Part shown: piece by piece, positions 6,055 to 14,339 of the stretch
How positions within the stretch are numbered: the stretch's first letter is position 1
Layout of the letters: each line of letters starts with the position of its first letter
The notes under the pieces: model-generated
Database searches by the model: none
Told to the model about the DNA's origin: nothing
Seen by the model: the letters and a program-made list of their open reading frames with translations, nothing else
Program-made: the position numbers and the translations under genes
Source: Dyadobacter sp. SG02
Lineage (GTDB): Bacteria > Bacteroidota > Bacteroidia > Cytophagales > Spirosomataceae
Length of the DNA stretch: 64,000 nucleotides
Assembly: GCF_900109045.1 (NCBI RefSeq)
Contig: NZ_FNYL01000005.1
Span: forward strand, 1 to 64,000
Direction of reading: 5' to 3'

Positions 6055-8490
6055 ATGTTGAAGAACTATTTTAAAATCGCCTGGCGGAATCTGGTCCGTA
6101 ACCGCGTTTTCTCGGCCATCAATATCGCCGGGTTAGCAATCGGTCTCGCCTCCTGCATGCTGATCAGCCTGTATGTGATCGATGAACTGCGTTTCGACCG
6201 TTTTCACGAAAAGTCCGACCGCATTGTGCGCGTTACATTCAAAGGCACGATGCAGGGCGGGATCATCAATGAATCGCACGCGATGCCGCCTACCGCAGCC
6301 GCATTGAAAGCCGAGTACCCCGAGGTGCTGGAATCCACGAGGCTCCGGCATAGTGGAAAGCCGCTCGTTATGCTGAATAACCAGCTGTACAATGATGAAA
6401 AGCTGGCTTTCGTCGATTCCAATTTCTTCTCGGTTTTCACATTTCCATTCATCGCGGGAAACGCTAAAACCGCTCTCCTGGAACCGAACACCATTGTTTT
6501 GTCGGAAACTACCGCACGGAAATACTTCGGCAAAACGGATGTTGTAGGTAAAATCGTGACTTTCAAGGACTGGGATAAGGCCCTGCGCGTAACCGGTGTG
6601 ATGAAGGATATGCCGTCCAATTCGCATTTGCGGTTCGATCTGCTGGGTTCGATGGTCACGCTGGACGAATCCAGATCGACTTCCTGGCTGACGTCCGAGT
6701 TCTTTACGTACCTGCTTTTGCCGAAAGGTTACGATTATAAAAAGCTGGAAGCGAAACTGCCGGCGACGATTGATAAATACATCAGTCCGCAGCTGAAACA
6801 ATCGATGGGCGTAACCATTGCCGAATTCCGCAAGCAGGGCAACAACCTCGAATTCCGCCTGCAACCATTGACTGACATCCATTTGCATTCCGATTTTGAA
6901 TATGACCTCGATGTGAACGGCGATATTACCTACGTCTACATTTTTGGCGCGGTGGCCGTGATGATGCTCCTCATTGCGTGTATCAACTTCATGAACCTCT
7001 CGACCGCAGGCTCGTCCAAACGCGCACGTGAGGTAGGCGTACGCAAGGTAATGGGTTCCGAAAAAAGCGAGCTCGTCGGCCAGTTTCTCACAGAATCCAT
7101 TCTGCTGACATCCCTCGCATTGGTACTGGCCATTTTATTAAGTATCGTCGCATTGCCTGTTTTCAATGACTTGTCGGGTAAAAATTTGTCTTTGCAATGG
7201 GATGCAGTTCCGGGACTGATTCCGGCTGTTATCGGTTTCGCGCTCTTCGTAGGAATATTTGCAGGCAGCTATCCGGCATTCTTCCTGTCGTCTTTCAAGC
7301 CCATCACCGTGCTGAAAGGCGGATCGTCCGTCATCAAGCTCTCCTCTTCCGGCAAAAGCTTCAACTTACGCAGTGGACTGGTTGTATTTCAATTCTTTAT
7401 GTCGATCATCCTGATTGTCGGTACAACAGTTGTTTTCCAGCAATTGCAGTTTATCCGTAACAAAAAACTGGGTTACAATAAGGACCAGGTGATTGTGGTA
7501 CCGGTGTGGTCGCTGGGCAAAAACATGGAAACATTCCGCGAGGGCCTGATCCGCGACTCACGCGTTGCGAACATAAGCCTATCGGGATATGTACCGGCCG
7601 GACCTTCCGACAATAACAATTTCACAGTCAATCCGGACGGCAAAACCGACCGTATGGTCAAAACACTACGCTACGAGGTCGATTACAATTACCTCCCCAC
7701 GCTGGGTATGGAAATGGCCCGGGGCCGTAATTTTTCGAAAGAGTACGGGATGGACTCCACTGCTATTATCATCAACGAGACCGCCGTCAAGATCTTCGGC
7801 TGGACACCGGAGAATGCTATGGACAGGCTCATTACACGCAACGACAATGAGGGAAGAAAGGCGACCTACCATGTTATCGGCATTGTAAAGGACTTCCATT
7901 TCCGTTCCATGCACGAGCGGATCGGGCCGTTGGTGATGACATTGAACAATGGCTGGGGATGGATGATGGTCAAAACCCGCAGCGCGGAAGTGTCAGGACT
8001 GGTGGCTTCCATGAAGAAAAACTGGGACGGTTTCCACCCCGATATGCCGTTCAGCTACACTTTCCTCGACGAGCGTTTCAACGAAACTTACAAGGCAGAG
8101 CAAAAAACCGGCCAGATCCTTGGCACGTTTGCCGGGCTGACGATCTTCGTAGCATGCCTGGGTTTGTTCGGACTGGCGACGTTCACGGCTGAGCAGCGTA
8201 CCAAGGAAATAGGCGTGCGGAAGGTTCTCGGCGCGTCGGTGGCGGGCATTATCACATTACTTTCGAAAGATTTCCTGAAACTGGTGATTATCGCATTGCT
8301 CATCGCGACACCCGCAGCGTGGTGGCTGATGGACCGCTGGTTGCAGGAATTTGCCTACAAAATCGACGTTACCTGGTGGATGTTCGCGCTGGCTGGTGCA
8401 TTGTCAGTACTCGTGGCATTGTGTACGATATCTTACCAATCTGTCAAAGCCGCATTGATGAACCCCGTCGAATCCCTTCGCTCGGAATAG
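6055..8490 (+). CDS. MacB/FtsX-like ABC transporter permease
   Basis: The 811-residue protein has the usual double layout of Bacteroidota permeases: an N-terminal TM segment (about 20-43), a periplasmic MacB-like domain (about 60-265), three TM segments (about 280-425), a further TM and second periplasmic domain (about 430-660), and three C-terminal TM segments. The FtsX signatures RAREVGVRKVMGS and RTKEIGVRKVLGAS mark the two halves. No ATPase gene is adjacent, so the partner must be elsewhere. Relatives export peptides or take part in envelope stress responses; the substrate is unknown. A 16-codon frame (6011-6061) overlaps its start and could be a leader. Confidence 0.88.
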   Translation: MLKNYFKIAWRNLVRNRVFSAINIAGLAIGLASCMLISLYVIDELRFDRFHEKSDRIVRVTFKGTMQGGIINESHAMPPTAAALKAEYPEVLESTRLRHSGKPLVMLNNQLYNDEKLAFVDSNFFSVFTFPFIAGNAKTALLEPNTIVLSETTARKYFGKTDVVGKIVTFKDWDKALRVTGVMKDMPSNSHLRFDLLGSMVTLDESRSTSWLTSEFFTYLLLPKGYDYKKLEAKLPATIDKYISPQLKQSMGVTIAEFRKQGNNLEFRLQPLTDIHLHSDFEYDLDVNGDITYVYIFGAVAVMMLLIACINFMNLSTAGSSKRAREVGVRKVMGSEKSELVGQFLTESILLTSLALVLAILLSIVALPVFNDLSGKNLSLQWDAVPGLIPAVIGFALFVGIFAGSYPAFFLSSFKPITVLKGGSSVIKLSSSGKSFNLRSGLVVFQFFMSIILIVGTTVVFQQLQFIRNKKLGYNKDQVIVVPVWSLGKNMETFREGLIRDSRVANISLSGYVPAGPSDNNNFTVNPDGKTDRMVKTLRYEVDYNYLPTLGMEMARGRNFSKEYGMDSTAIIINETAVKIFGWTPENAMDRLITRNDNEGRKATYHVIGIVKDFHFRSMHERIGPLVMTLNNGWGWMMVKTRSAEVSGLVASMKKNWDGFHPDMPFSYTFLDERFNETYKAEQKTGQILGTFAGLTIFVACLGLFGLATFTAEQRTKEIGVRKVLGASVAGIITLLSKDFLKLVIIALLIATPAAWWLMDRWLQEFAYKIDVTWWMFALAGALSVLVALCTISYQSVKAALMNPVESLRSE

Positions 8491-8539
8491 CCGATGGATC
8501 GAAATAAACTATTTGACTCACAAATAGTTATTATTTTCG

Positions 8540-8580
8540 AACCCGGGTCGTATGCCTTTTGGCAGTCGGCCCGGGTTTTC
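8540..8580 (+). terminator. Hairpin terminator after the permease gene
   Basis: Stem ACCCGGG (8541-8547) pairs with CCCGGGT (8570-8576), followed by TTTTC. An inner stem TGCC/GGCA may shorten the loop. Confidence 0.6.
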
Positions 8581-8606
8581 TGTTTTAATCCAAACCATCG
8601 ATCTGA

Positions 8607-9743
8607 ATGGAAGCTACGATCCGCTGCAAAATCACCCGCCATACCCATGTTTTTCAACCGGGCAATATCGTCGAAGTGAGGCGGCGTATTTTGGAAAAAT
8701 CTGAAAATCAGCCGGTATCCGGGTATTTCGTACCGGATATTGGCGATGGTACGCCAGGCATTATCCCGCTGGACACCGCCGAACCGCTCGCGGACGTTCC
8801 CGCGCCTGAGGAAACGTATTACGGCAAATGCGTGCTTACGAGCGTTTCGAACTTCTGGCAAAATTCCGCGGACAATCAAGTCATTTCGCCAAACGGCACG
8901 GTGGAGCCTGAAAAAGTGCGGGTTATCCACTATCCCGACTGCCAGCAGCTTGTATTCCACATGCCCCGATACGCCTGGGACGCAGGTACATTCCGCCTTA
9001 CCAACACCTGCTCACAGGAAGTAATCGAAGAAAAGCCCGTGCGCGAGCGCCTGAACGGAGGCACCATGATTTTAACCAACACACTACCATACCCGCCCGG
9101 CTTCTACACCATCGAAGCCAACTGGCCAGACGGCTGGACGCACCGCATTCAGTTTATCAAATTCACCGAAGGTTTCCCAAAAGCGCCGTTTGAAAACGCG
9201 CCCGGGAACTTCCGCCGCGCCATCCGAAACGAAGAGGTGCATTTACTCCATGAACCCGAACCGGAAATTGTCGAAGGCGTAACCGCTAATGGCACCCCGA
9301 TACCGGACACTTCCTTCCGCCGCGACGACGACCGGGAATACACATCCCCCGCATGCAGCCTGCGCATGGTGCAGGACAGCAACGACCACCGTCTGTTCGA
9401 CTACACCGGCCGGGAAATCCCAACTGGAATCGATGTCGAAAAGTTTAAAAAAGAGCTTATGAGCCGCTTTTTTCCCACATTGGAATACACACAGGACGGC
9501 CGCGGAGGCAGTATTTATTACAAGGAAGGCGATATCAAAATCGAGTTCGGCTGGGAATTCGGGGGCTTTAATACCGTCGTGATTATTTTTATTCCTGAGC
9601 CAAAATACTGGGAAGCGCACACCGGCACACCCCTGTCACGGCGCGACGAAATCCTGAAATTCCTGTGCGACCAGGTCATCCACGATCAGGCACGCGGCTG
9701 CAAAGCCGTAATGTATGACGATGCGATCAGTATTGTCCGCTAG
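8607..9743 (+). CDS. Protein of unknown function (378 residues)
   Basis: I do not recognise this protein. It has no signal peptide or membrane segment and looks like a soluble cytoplasmic protein. Roughly two parts can be seen: an N-terminal half rich in beta-type and proline segments (GYFVPDIGDGTPG; PYPPGFYTIEANWPDGW) and a C-terminal part after an acidic, charged stretch (FRRDDDREYTSP) that ends with helices. The C-terminal region GREIPTGIDVEKFKKELM and FGWEFGGFNTVVIIF look like a folded domain. It lies about 55 bases before the DUF2383 gene and both precede one terminator, so they may be co-transcribed. Codon use agrees with neighbours. Confidence 0.6.
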   Translation: MEATIRCKITRHTHVFQPGNIVEVRRRILEKSENQPVSGYFVPDIGDGTPGIIPLDTAEPLADVPAPEETYYGKCVLTSVSNFWQNSADNQVISPNGTVEPEKVRVIHYPDCQQLVFHMPRYAWDAGTFRLTNTCSQEVIEEKPVRERLNGGTMILTNTLPYPPGFYTIEANWPDGWTHRIQFIKFTEGFPKAPFENAPGNFRRAIRNEEVHLLHEPEPEIVEGVTANGTPIPDTSFRRDDDREYTSPACSLRMVQDSNDHRLFDYTGREIPTGIDVEKFKKELMSRFFPTLEYTQDGRGGSIYYKEGDIKIEFGWEFGGFNTVVIIFIPEPKYWEAHTGTPLSRRDEILKFLCDQVIHDQARGCKAVMYDDAISIVR

Positions 9744-9798
9744 CGTTGCTGGAATGGTTATTGATGCAAAATCCGCCATCATCAAAACTATGACCATT

Positions 9799-10281
9799 AT
9801 GGCACAGAATTCAGAAACGATCGAAACGCTAAATGACCTGATCCTGATCAACAACGACCGGATCGCAGGGTACGAAAAGGCCGAAGCAGAAGCCGGCGAG
9901 CTCGAAAATGATTTACGGGCGATGTTTTCAAACCTCGCGGAAGAAAGCCGCGCGAATGTACTTGATTTGAAATCGCACGTAACACGCCTGGGCGGCGAAC
10001 CGGCAACAGGTACCATGCTCTCGGGCAAATTGTACCGAATATGGATGGATATCCGGGCCACATTCACGTCCGACAACCGCCGCGCCGTCCTCGACAACGC
10101 CGAAGCGGGTGAAGACGCCGCCAAAAAGGCCTACGAAGAAGCATTGAAATCCGACGGCCTCCCCGCCGACGTGCGGCAACTGATCCTCAGCCAGTTCACC
10201 GCCATCCAGTCCGCCCACGACACCATCAAAACCGACCGCGACCGGCAAAGGGACGTTTCGAAATACCCGCTGACGACTTAG
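9799..10281 (+). CDS. DUF2383 (PA2169-type) four-helix-bundle protein
   Basis: The product (160 residues from the chosen ATG) matches the PA2169/DUF2383 ferritin-like family: ETIETLNDLILINNDRIAGY at the start, then AMFSNLAEESRANVLDLKSH, then SGKLYRIWMDIRATFTSDNR and GEDAAKKAYEEAL, ending in a helix with charged repeats. Two acidic/His helices could hold a metal pair, but the function of the family is not settled; members are often induced by stress. A longer frame to 9715 overlaps the preceding gene and lacks family similarity. ATG at 9790 is an alternative start, three codons upstream. Confidence 0.8.
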   Translation: MAQNSETIETLNDLILINNDRIAGYEKAEAEAGELENDLRAMFSNLAEESRANVLDLKSHVTRLGGEPATGTMLSGKLYRIWMDIRATFTSDNRRAVLDNAEAGEDAAKKAYEEALKSDGLPADVRQLILSQFTAIQSAHDTIKTDRDRQRDVSKYPLTT

Positions 10282-10283
10282 CA

Positions 10284-10306
10284 AGGCCCCGAAAGGGGCT
10301 TTTTTA
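10284..10306 (+). terminator. Rho-independent terminator
   Basis: GCCCC (10286-10290), a GAAA loop, GGGGC (10295-10299) and a run of T residues directly follow the DUF2383 stop codon. Confidence 0.8.
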
Positions 10307-10421
10307 TTTCACAGACAATCAGCCATTTAAAACTTTTTTCAACTTTTTCCCTAAATTCCTGTAACCTTTCCCGTTCCCCGGAGTTACCACATCAAAATCA
10401 CGAAAACAAAAGCGCGAAGCC

Positions 10422-10973
10422 TTGAACACCTTAACCGACAACTCGCTGATGCTCCGGGTCAAAACCGGGGACCTGGATAAGATGGGCTTGCTCTTCGAAC
10501 GGTACAACCGGCCGCTTTTCGGATTTTTTTACCACATGACGCACAAAGCCGACCTCAGCGAAGATCTCGTCCAGAATGTGTTTTACAGAATGCTCAAATA
10601 CCGGCATACGTTTGCCGGCGACGGAGAATTCAGGACGTGGATGTACCACCTGGCAAGGAACGTGCTCAACGATTCGGTGAAGCAGAACAGGTCGTTCAAC
10701 TTTTACGATGTGAACGAGGTCGCCGACCGGATCGAAGGCGGAATGCTGGCGGACGAAAGCCTTGAAAAACAGCAGGACAACGATTTCCTGCACGAAGCGA
10801 TGGGCGCATTGAGCCCCGAATACCGGGAGGTGCTGATTTTAAGCAGGTTCCAGGAAATGAAATACGACGAGATCGCCAAAGTACTGAATATCAATGAAGG
10901 AACGGTGAAAGTACGGGTCCACAGGGCATTGGGGGAATTGAAGAAAAAGTTTTTTACAAATGAAAGACGATAA
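10422..10973 (+). CDS. ECF-type RNA polymerase sigma factor
   Basis: The 183-residue protein has sigma-70 region 2 (about 20-90; LFERYNRPLFGFFYHMTH, then DLVQNVFYRML and FRTWMYHLARNVLND) and region 4 (about 125-178; LSPEYREVLILSRFQEMKYD, then IAKVLNINEGTVKVRVHRAL). It directs transcription of a regulon that probably includes its own operon. The start used is TTG at 10422; an ATG eight codons later is possible. Its 3' end overlaps the anti-sigma gene by 14 bases, showing coupled expression. Confidence 0.88.
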   Translation: MNTLTDNSLMLRVKTGDLDKMGLLFERYNRPLFGFFYHMTHKADLSEDLVQNVFYRMLKYRHTFAGDGEFRTWMYHLARNVLNDSVKQNRSFNFYDVNEVADRIEGGMLADESLEKQQDNDFLHEAMGALSPEYREVLILSRFQEMKYDEIAKVLNINEGTVKVRVHRALGELKKKFFTNERR

Positions 10974-11799
10974 GGAAATGAACTGTGAATATACCAAAGG
11001 CAAATTGACCGAGTGGCTCAACAATAATCTCGAAAAGGCGGAGCAAATGGAGGTCAACCGGCACCTGGCTGAATGCATGAGCTGCCAGGAAGAGTTCGTC
11101 GCCGATAAGCAGATCTGGGACGGCATGGCCAAAATCAGGGTACCTGAGCCGAAAGAAGCTATGCGCACCAATTTTTACACCATGCTGGACGAATTCAAGG
11201 AAGCGGAAAAGGCGGCGGCGCGGTTCTCTTTCCAGAGCATGATGGAAAGTATCCGGGAGTTTGTATTACCGCAATGGACCGTTCAGGTCGGATTTAGCCT
11301 GCTCCTGGTAGGATTGGGATGGGTGATCGGCAACCGGACGAGCCGCAGTAAGGTAGACGCCACCGCCTACCAGCAACGGATCGAGACGCTGGCGAGCCAG
11401 GTACAGGACATGAAAAGCACGATGATGCTTTCGCTGCTCGATAACCCATCGGCCACTGAGCGGCTCCGGGCGGTGGGGTACACTAGCGAGATCACGCACG
11501 CCGACGATCGTGTCTTAGAGGCGCTGTTTGCCACCTTAAACAACGATCCTAACGTAAATGTGCGGCTCGTTACGCTCGAAGCGCTCACGCAATATGCGGG
11601 TGACGCATCCGTACGGGAAGGACTCGTAAAATCCCTCGCATTGCAGGATTCGCCGATGGTGCAGGTGGCACTGGCCGATGTGATGGTCAAATTGCAGGAA
11701 AAACGCTCGGTCAAAGCATTGAAAACGCTGCTGCAAAAAGAAGACCTGAACGACCTCGTCAAAGTCAAAATCGAACAGACAATCAAAGACCTTTCATAA
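10960..11799 (+). CDS. Anti-sigma factor with zinc finger, one TM segment and HEAT-like repeats
   Basis: The 279-residue protein has an anti-sigma zinc-finger (zf-HC2) motif, H35-x3-C39-x2-C42, a linker, one TM segment at about 106-124 (QVGFSLLLVGLGWVIGN) and a C-terminal part outside the membrane. That part has a short coiled coil (about 135-160) and HEAT-like helical repeats (about 165-279; NDPNVNVRLVTLEALTQYAG and QDSPMVQVALADVMVKLQ). The head should hold the ECF sigma factor; the repeats may bind an envelope partner. It precedes two DUF4097 proteins, which are plausible partners or targets. Confidence 0.85.
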   Translation: MKDDKEMNCEYTKGKLTEWLNNNLEKAEQMEVNRHLAECMSCQEEFVADKQIWDGMAKIRVPEPKEAMRTNFYTMLDEFKEAEKAAARFSFQSMMESIREFVLPQWTVQVGFSLLLVGLGWVIGNRTSRSKVDATAYQQRIETLASQVQDMKSTMMLSLLDNPSATERLRAVGYTSEITHADDRVLEALFATLNNDPNVNVRLVTLEALTQYAGDASVREGLVKSLALQDSPMVQVALADVMVKLQEKRSVKALKTLLQKEDLNDLVKVKIEQTIKDLS

Positions 11800-11819
11800 A
11801 TCTAAATCAACTATTAGCC

Positions 11820-12686
11820 ATGAAGTATTTTGCAATCCCCCTGCTGGCGGGAGCAGTGCTCTGCTGTACCCAGGCCCCGGCCCAGAAGCTCGAACACAAA
11901 GAGCACATCAGCAAGGAATTTACGATCAGCGCCGGCCAGGCCGCCAAAAATGTGCTGGCGATTTACAACATCAACGGGTTTATCAAAGTAGAAGGCTACA
12001 ATGGCGATAAAGTCGTACTGGAAATCGACAAGAAGGTCAGGGCCAAAACGCAGGTCGACCTCGACGAAGGCAAAGCCGAATTCAAACTCGAAATCGAGCA
12101 GGATGCCGACAGCATCATCGCCTACATCGCCAACCCGTTCGACTCACGGCCCAACCGCAGCAGAAATAACTGGGACGGACCGAGGATCAAATACGATTTC
12201 GAATTGGATTTTACCGTGAAAGTCCCCTACTCGCTCAATCTGCACGTATCGACGGTGAACGGCGGCGATATCAACGTGAACGACGTGACCGGCTCGCTGG
12301 GCATTCGCAATGTGAACGGCGCCATCAAAGTCGTGAATGCCAAAGGAAAGGCAGATATGCATACGATCAATGGCAATGTGGAAGTGAATTATACCTCCTT
12401 ACCTCCCGGCGAATCCGATTTCAAAACACTCAACGGCGACGTCAAGATCAGCTATCCGGCCGCATTGTCCGTCGACTGTCAGTTCAAAACATTCAACGGC
12501 GATTTTTTCACCGATTTCCCCAATGTAGAACGGCTTCCGGTGAGGGTCGTCAAGAATGCGGAAAACCGCGACAACAAAACGGTTTACAAGCTGAGTACCG
12601 AAACATTTATCCGTGTCGGCAGCGGTGGCCCTACGTACAAATTCGAAACATTCAATGGCAATATTTATCTTAAAAAACAATCATAA
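11820..12686 (+). CDS. Secreted DUF4097 beta-repeat protein (first copy)
   Basis: The 288-residue product has a signal peptide (about 1-22, ending APAQ) and then a repetitive beta-strand domain of the DUF4097 type: ILAIYNINGFIKVEGYNG-like start, then VSTVNGGDINVNDVTGSL, IRNVNGAIKVVNA, HTINGNVEV, KTLNGDVKI, KTFNGDFFT. The repeated N-G dipeptides mark turns of a beta-helix or solenoid. It is likely periplasmic or on the surface. It follows the anti-sigma gene by 20 bases and is followed 4 bases later by a paralogue, so it is part of the sigma operon. Confidence 0.82.
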   Translation: MKYFAIPLLAGAVLCCTQAPAQKLEHKEHISKEFTISAGQAAKNVLAIYNINGFIKVEGYNGDKVVLEIDKKVRAKTQVDLDEGKAEFKLEIEQDADSIIAYIANPFDSRPNRSRNNWDGPRIKYDFELDFTVKVPYSLNLHVSTVNGGDINVNDVTGSLGIRNVNGAIKVVNAKGKADMHTINGNVEVNYTSLPPGESDFKTLNGDVKISYPAALSVDCQFKTFNGDFFTDFPNVERLPVRVVKNAENRDNKTVYKLSTETFIRVGSGGPTYKFETFNGNIYLKKQS

Positions 12687-12690
12687 CAAA

Positions 12691-13521
12691 ATGAAAACCC
12701 CGCGCATTTTTGCCCTCGCAGCGTTCACAGCATTTACCGCCATTTCGGCACCATTGCTAGCCCAGGGCGATTTAAAGGAACAACTTACGATCCCGCTGAG
12801 CGATCCCGGCAAACCCGGTACGCTGAAAGTACACCTGATCCGCGGCTCCATCCGTGTGACGGGCTATACAGGCAACCAGGTCGTGATCGACGCAACTACG
12901 AGACAGTCCGAGCGATCGGAAAAGCCAAAGGAAAACGCCGAAGGCATGAAACGCATTTCCAAAAACGGTGCCATCGACATTCAGGCTACCGAGGAAAACA
13001 ATGTGGTGAATGTGAGTTCAAAGCTTTTCAATTCACACATGGAACTGAATATCAAAGTACCTGCGAAGTTCTCGCTGAACGTCGGAACGATCAATGAAGG
13101 CGACGTATTGGTGGAAAACGTGGACGGCGTGCTGGAAATCACCAATGTGAACGGCGACATCCGGCTGACGAACATTTCAGGCTCGGCTGTGGCCAATACG
13201 GTGAATGGTTTGTTGAAAGTGAATTTCAAATCGGTCGATACCAAATCCCCGATGGCCTTCTCTACCCTGAACGGAAATGTGGACGTGACACTCCCGCCAA
13301 CCGCGAAATTCGATCTCAAACTCAAATCCGACCAGGGCGATATTTACAGCGACTTCGATGTGGACGTCGACAAGACCGTACAGCCAGCAACCAAGACAGC
13401 CAAAGACGGCATGTACAAGGTCAGCATCGAAGACTGGGTGAAAGGCAAAGTCAACGGCGGCGGCAGCGAGATCATGATGAAGAATATGAACGGAAATATT
13501 TACGTCAGGAAAGCGAAATAA
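12691..13521 (+). CDS. Secreted DUF4097 beta-repeat protein (second copy)
   Basis: I place the start at ATG 12691 (276 residues), because the next residues form a signal peptide (MKTPRIFALAAFTAFTAI, ending LLAQ). The longer frame from 12613 overlaps the previous gene and lacks a signal sequence. The mature part repeats the DUF4097 pattern (LIRGSIRVTGYTGNQVVI; TINEGDVLVENVDGVLEI; NVNGDIRLTNISGS; TLNGNVDVTLP; NMNGNIYVRKAK). It is paralogous to the preceding protein. A strong terminator closes the operon. Confidence 0.83.
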   Translation: MKTPRIFALAAFTAFTAISAPLLAQGDLKEQLTIPLSDPGKPGTLKVHLIRGSIRVTGYTGNQVVIDATTRQSERSEKPKENAEGMKRISKNGAIDIQATEENNVVNVSSKLFNSHMELNIKVPAKFSLNVGTINEGDVLVENVDGVLEITNVNGDIRLTNISGSAVANTVNGLLKVNFKSVDTKSPMAFSTLNGNVDVTLPPTAKFDLKLKSDQGDIYSDFDVDVDKTVQPATKTAKDGMYKVSIEDWVKGKVNGGGSEIMMKNMNGNIYVRKAK

Positions 13522-13542
13522 CACACCCCAACCCTTGGCCCA

Positions 13543-13577
13543 CGCCTCTGGCAGATCGTCTGTCAGAGGCGTTTTTT
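13543..13577 (+). terminator. Terminator of the sigma/anti-sigma/DUF4097 operon
   Basis: CGCCTCTG (13543-13550) pairs with CAGAGGCG (13564-13571), followed by six T residues. Confidence 0.85.
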
Positions 13578-13614
13578 ATGGGGTTACATTAAAATCTTTG
13601 CGGTGAGAGCGCCG

Positions 13615-14049
13615 CTATTCAATCGTCGCGCCGAGCTCCGAAAGCATTTTCTGCAGATCGTCGAGCTTCCGCGTCTTCACGGACGCCATAATCTGCTCTG
13701 TCGTGGCTTCGGCCGTGGCGATCGCTTCGAGGTAAATCTTCTTCCCGGCATTAGCCAGCTTCACATACGACACCCGCGCATCACGGCTGTTCGCCTCCCT
13801 TTTGACATACCCCAATTTCTCCAACGGCGACAGCATCCGCGTAATGCCCGACGCCGTCAAACCCACCTTTTCCGCGACGTCGGTACGCCGCAATTTCTCA
13901 TCCGGCGCATTCGCCAGCTGGTGTAAAATCATGAATTCATTCAGGCTGATCCCCTGATTTTGAAGCCTCGCATCGAAGCGTTTCGCGGTGATCGTCTGGA
14001 TAATAGTCAGGTTTAAAAACAGTTTCAGTTCCGGTGAAATGGTTGACAT
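13615..14049 (-). CDS. MarR family transcriptional regulator
   Basis: The 144-residue protein is a typical MarR: N-terminal dimer helices, then a winged helix (about 35-105; SLNEFMILHQLANAPD, then RRTDVAEKVGLTASGITRML, then PLEKLGYVKREANSRDARVS as the wing) and a C-terminal dimer helix. The R-DARVSYVKL wing is the family signature. MarR proteins usually repress a neighbouring transporter or oxidoreductase gene in response to small aromatic compounds, but none is next to it here. A palindrome lies about 40 bases before the start and is a likely autoregulatory operator. Confidence 0.87.
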   Translation of the reverse strand: MSTISPELKLFLNLTIIQTITAKRFDARLQNQGISLNEFMILHQLANAPDEKLRRTDVAEKVGLTASGITRMLSPLEKLGYVKREANSRDARVSYVKLANAGKKIYLEAIATAEATTEQIMASVKTRKLDDLQKMLSELGATIE

Positions 14050-14086
14050 AAATTTGAAATGTATTTGATTTATAGTTGATATATAT

Positions 14087-14098
14087 TTGATTAATCAA
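14087..14098 (-). promoter_or_regulatory. Palindrome upstream of the MarR gene
   Basis: TTGATTAATCAA is a perfect 12-base palindrome 38 bases before the MarR start, in very A+T-rich DNA with two further TTGAT boxes (TTTGATT near 14064 and GTTGATA near 14075). It fits a MarR-type operator by symmetry and position; binding is inferred. Confidence 0.5.
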
Positions 14099-14159
14099 GT
14101 ATTATGCAAATATAAATCATTGTTAAACGCTTGAAAAACAATTCAATGAAATAAATTTG

Positions 14160-14286
14160 AAGAAATACATATCTAATTGAATTTCAGCGTAGCGGGCAGG
14201 CACATCGCTTGACATTAAGCTTTGTTGTCGCGTACCTACGGCACGCCGGGAACGCGCCGGACTAAACCTGACCAATATACCTCCAC
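14160..14286. other. Non-coding stretch with possible dispersed-repeat remnant
   Basis: No gene is visible between the MarR start and the lipoprotein terminator. The segment contains TACCTACGGCACGCCGGG, which resembles the short G+C-rich repeats with a CTACGGCA core scattered in Bacteroidota genomes. This is similarity by eye only. Confidence 0.25.
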
Positions 14287-14317
14287 AAAAAAAGCCCGCG
14301 ACACAAATGCCGCGGGC
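14287..14317 (-). terminator. Terminator of the lipoprotein gene
   Basis: On the minus strand GCCCGCG (14317-14311) pairs with CGCGGGC (14300-14294), followed by a run of seven T residues. Confidence 0.85.
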
Positions 14318-14339
14318 CCGAATTCTGATAAAGACTGGT

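Noticed and set aside
8494-8679. Open frame overlapping the terminator after the permease gene
   Set aside because: It spans a clear hairpin terminator and the start of the next gene in another frame.
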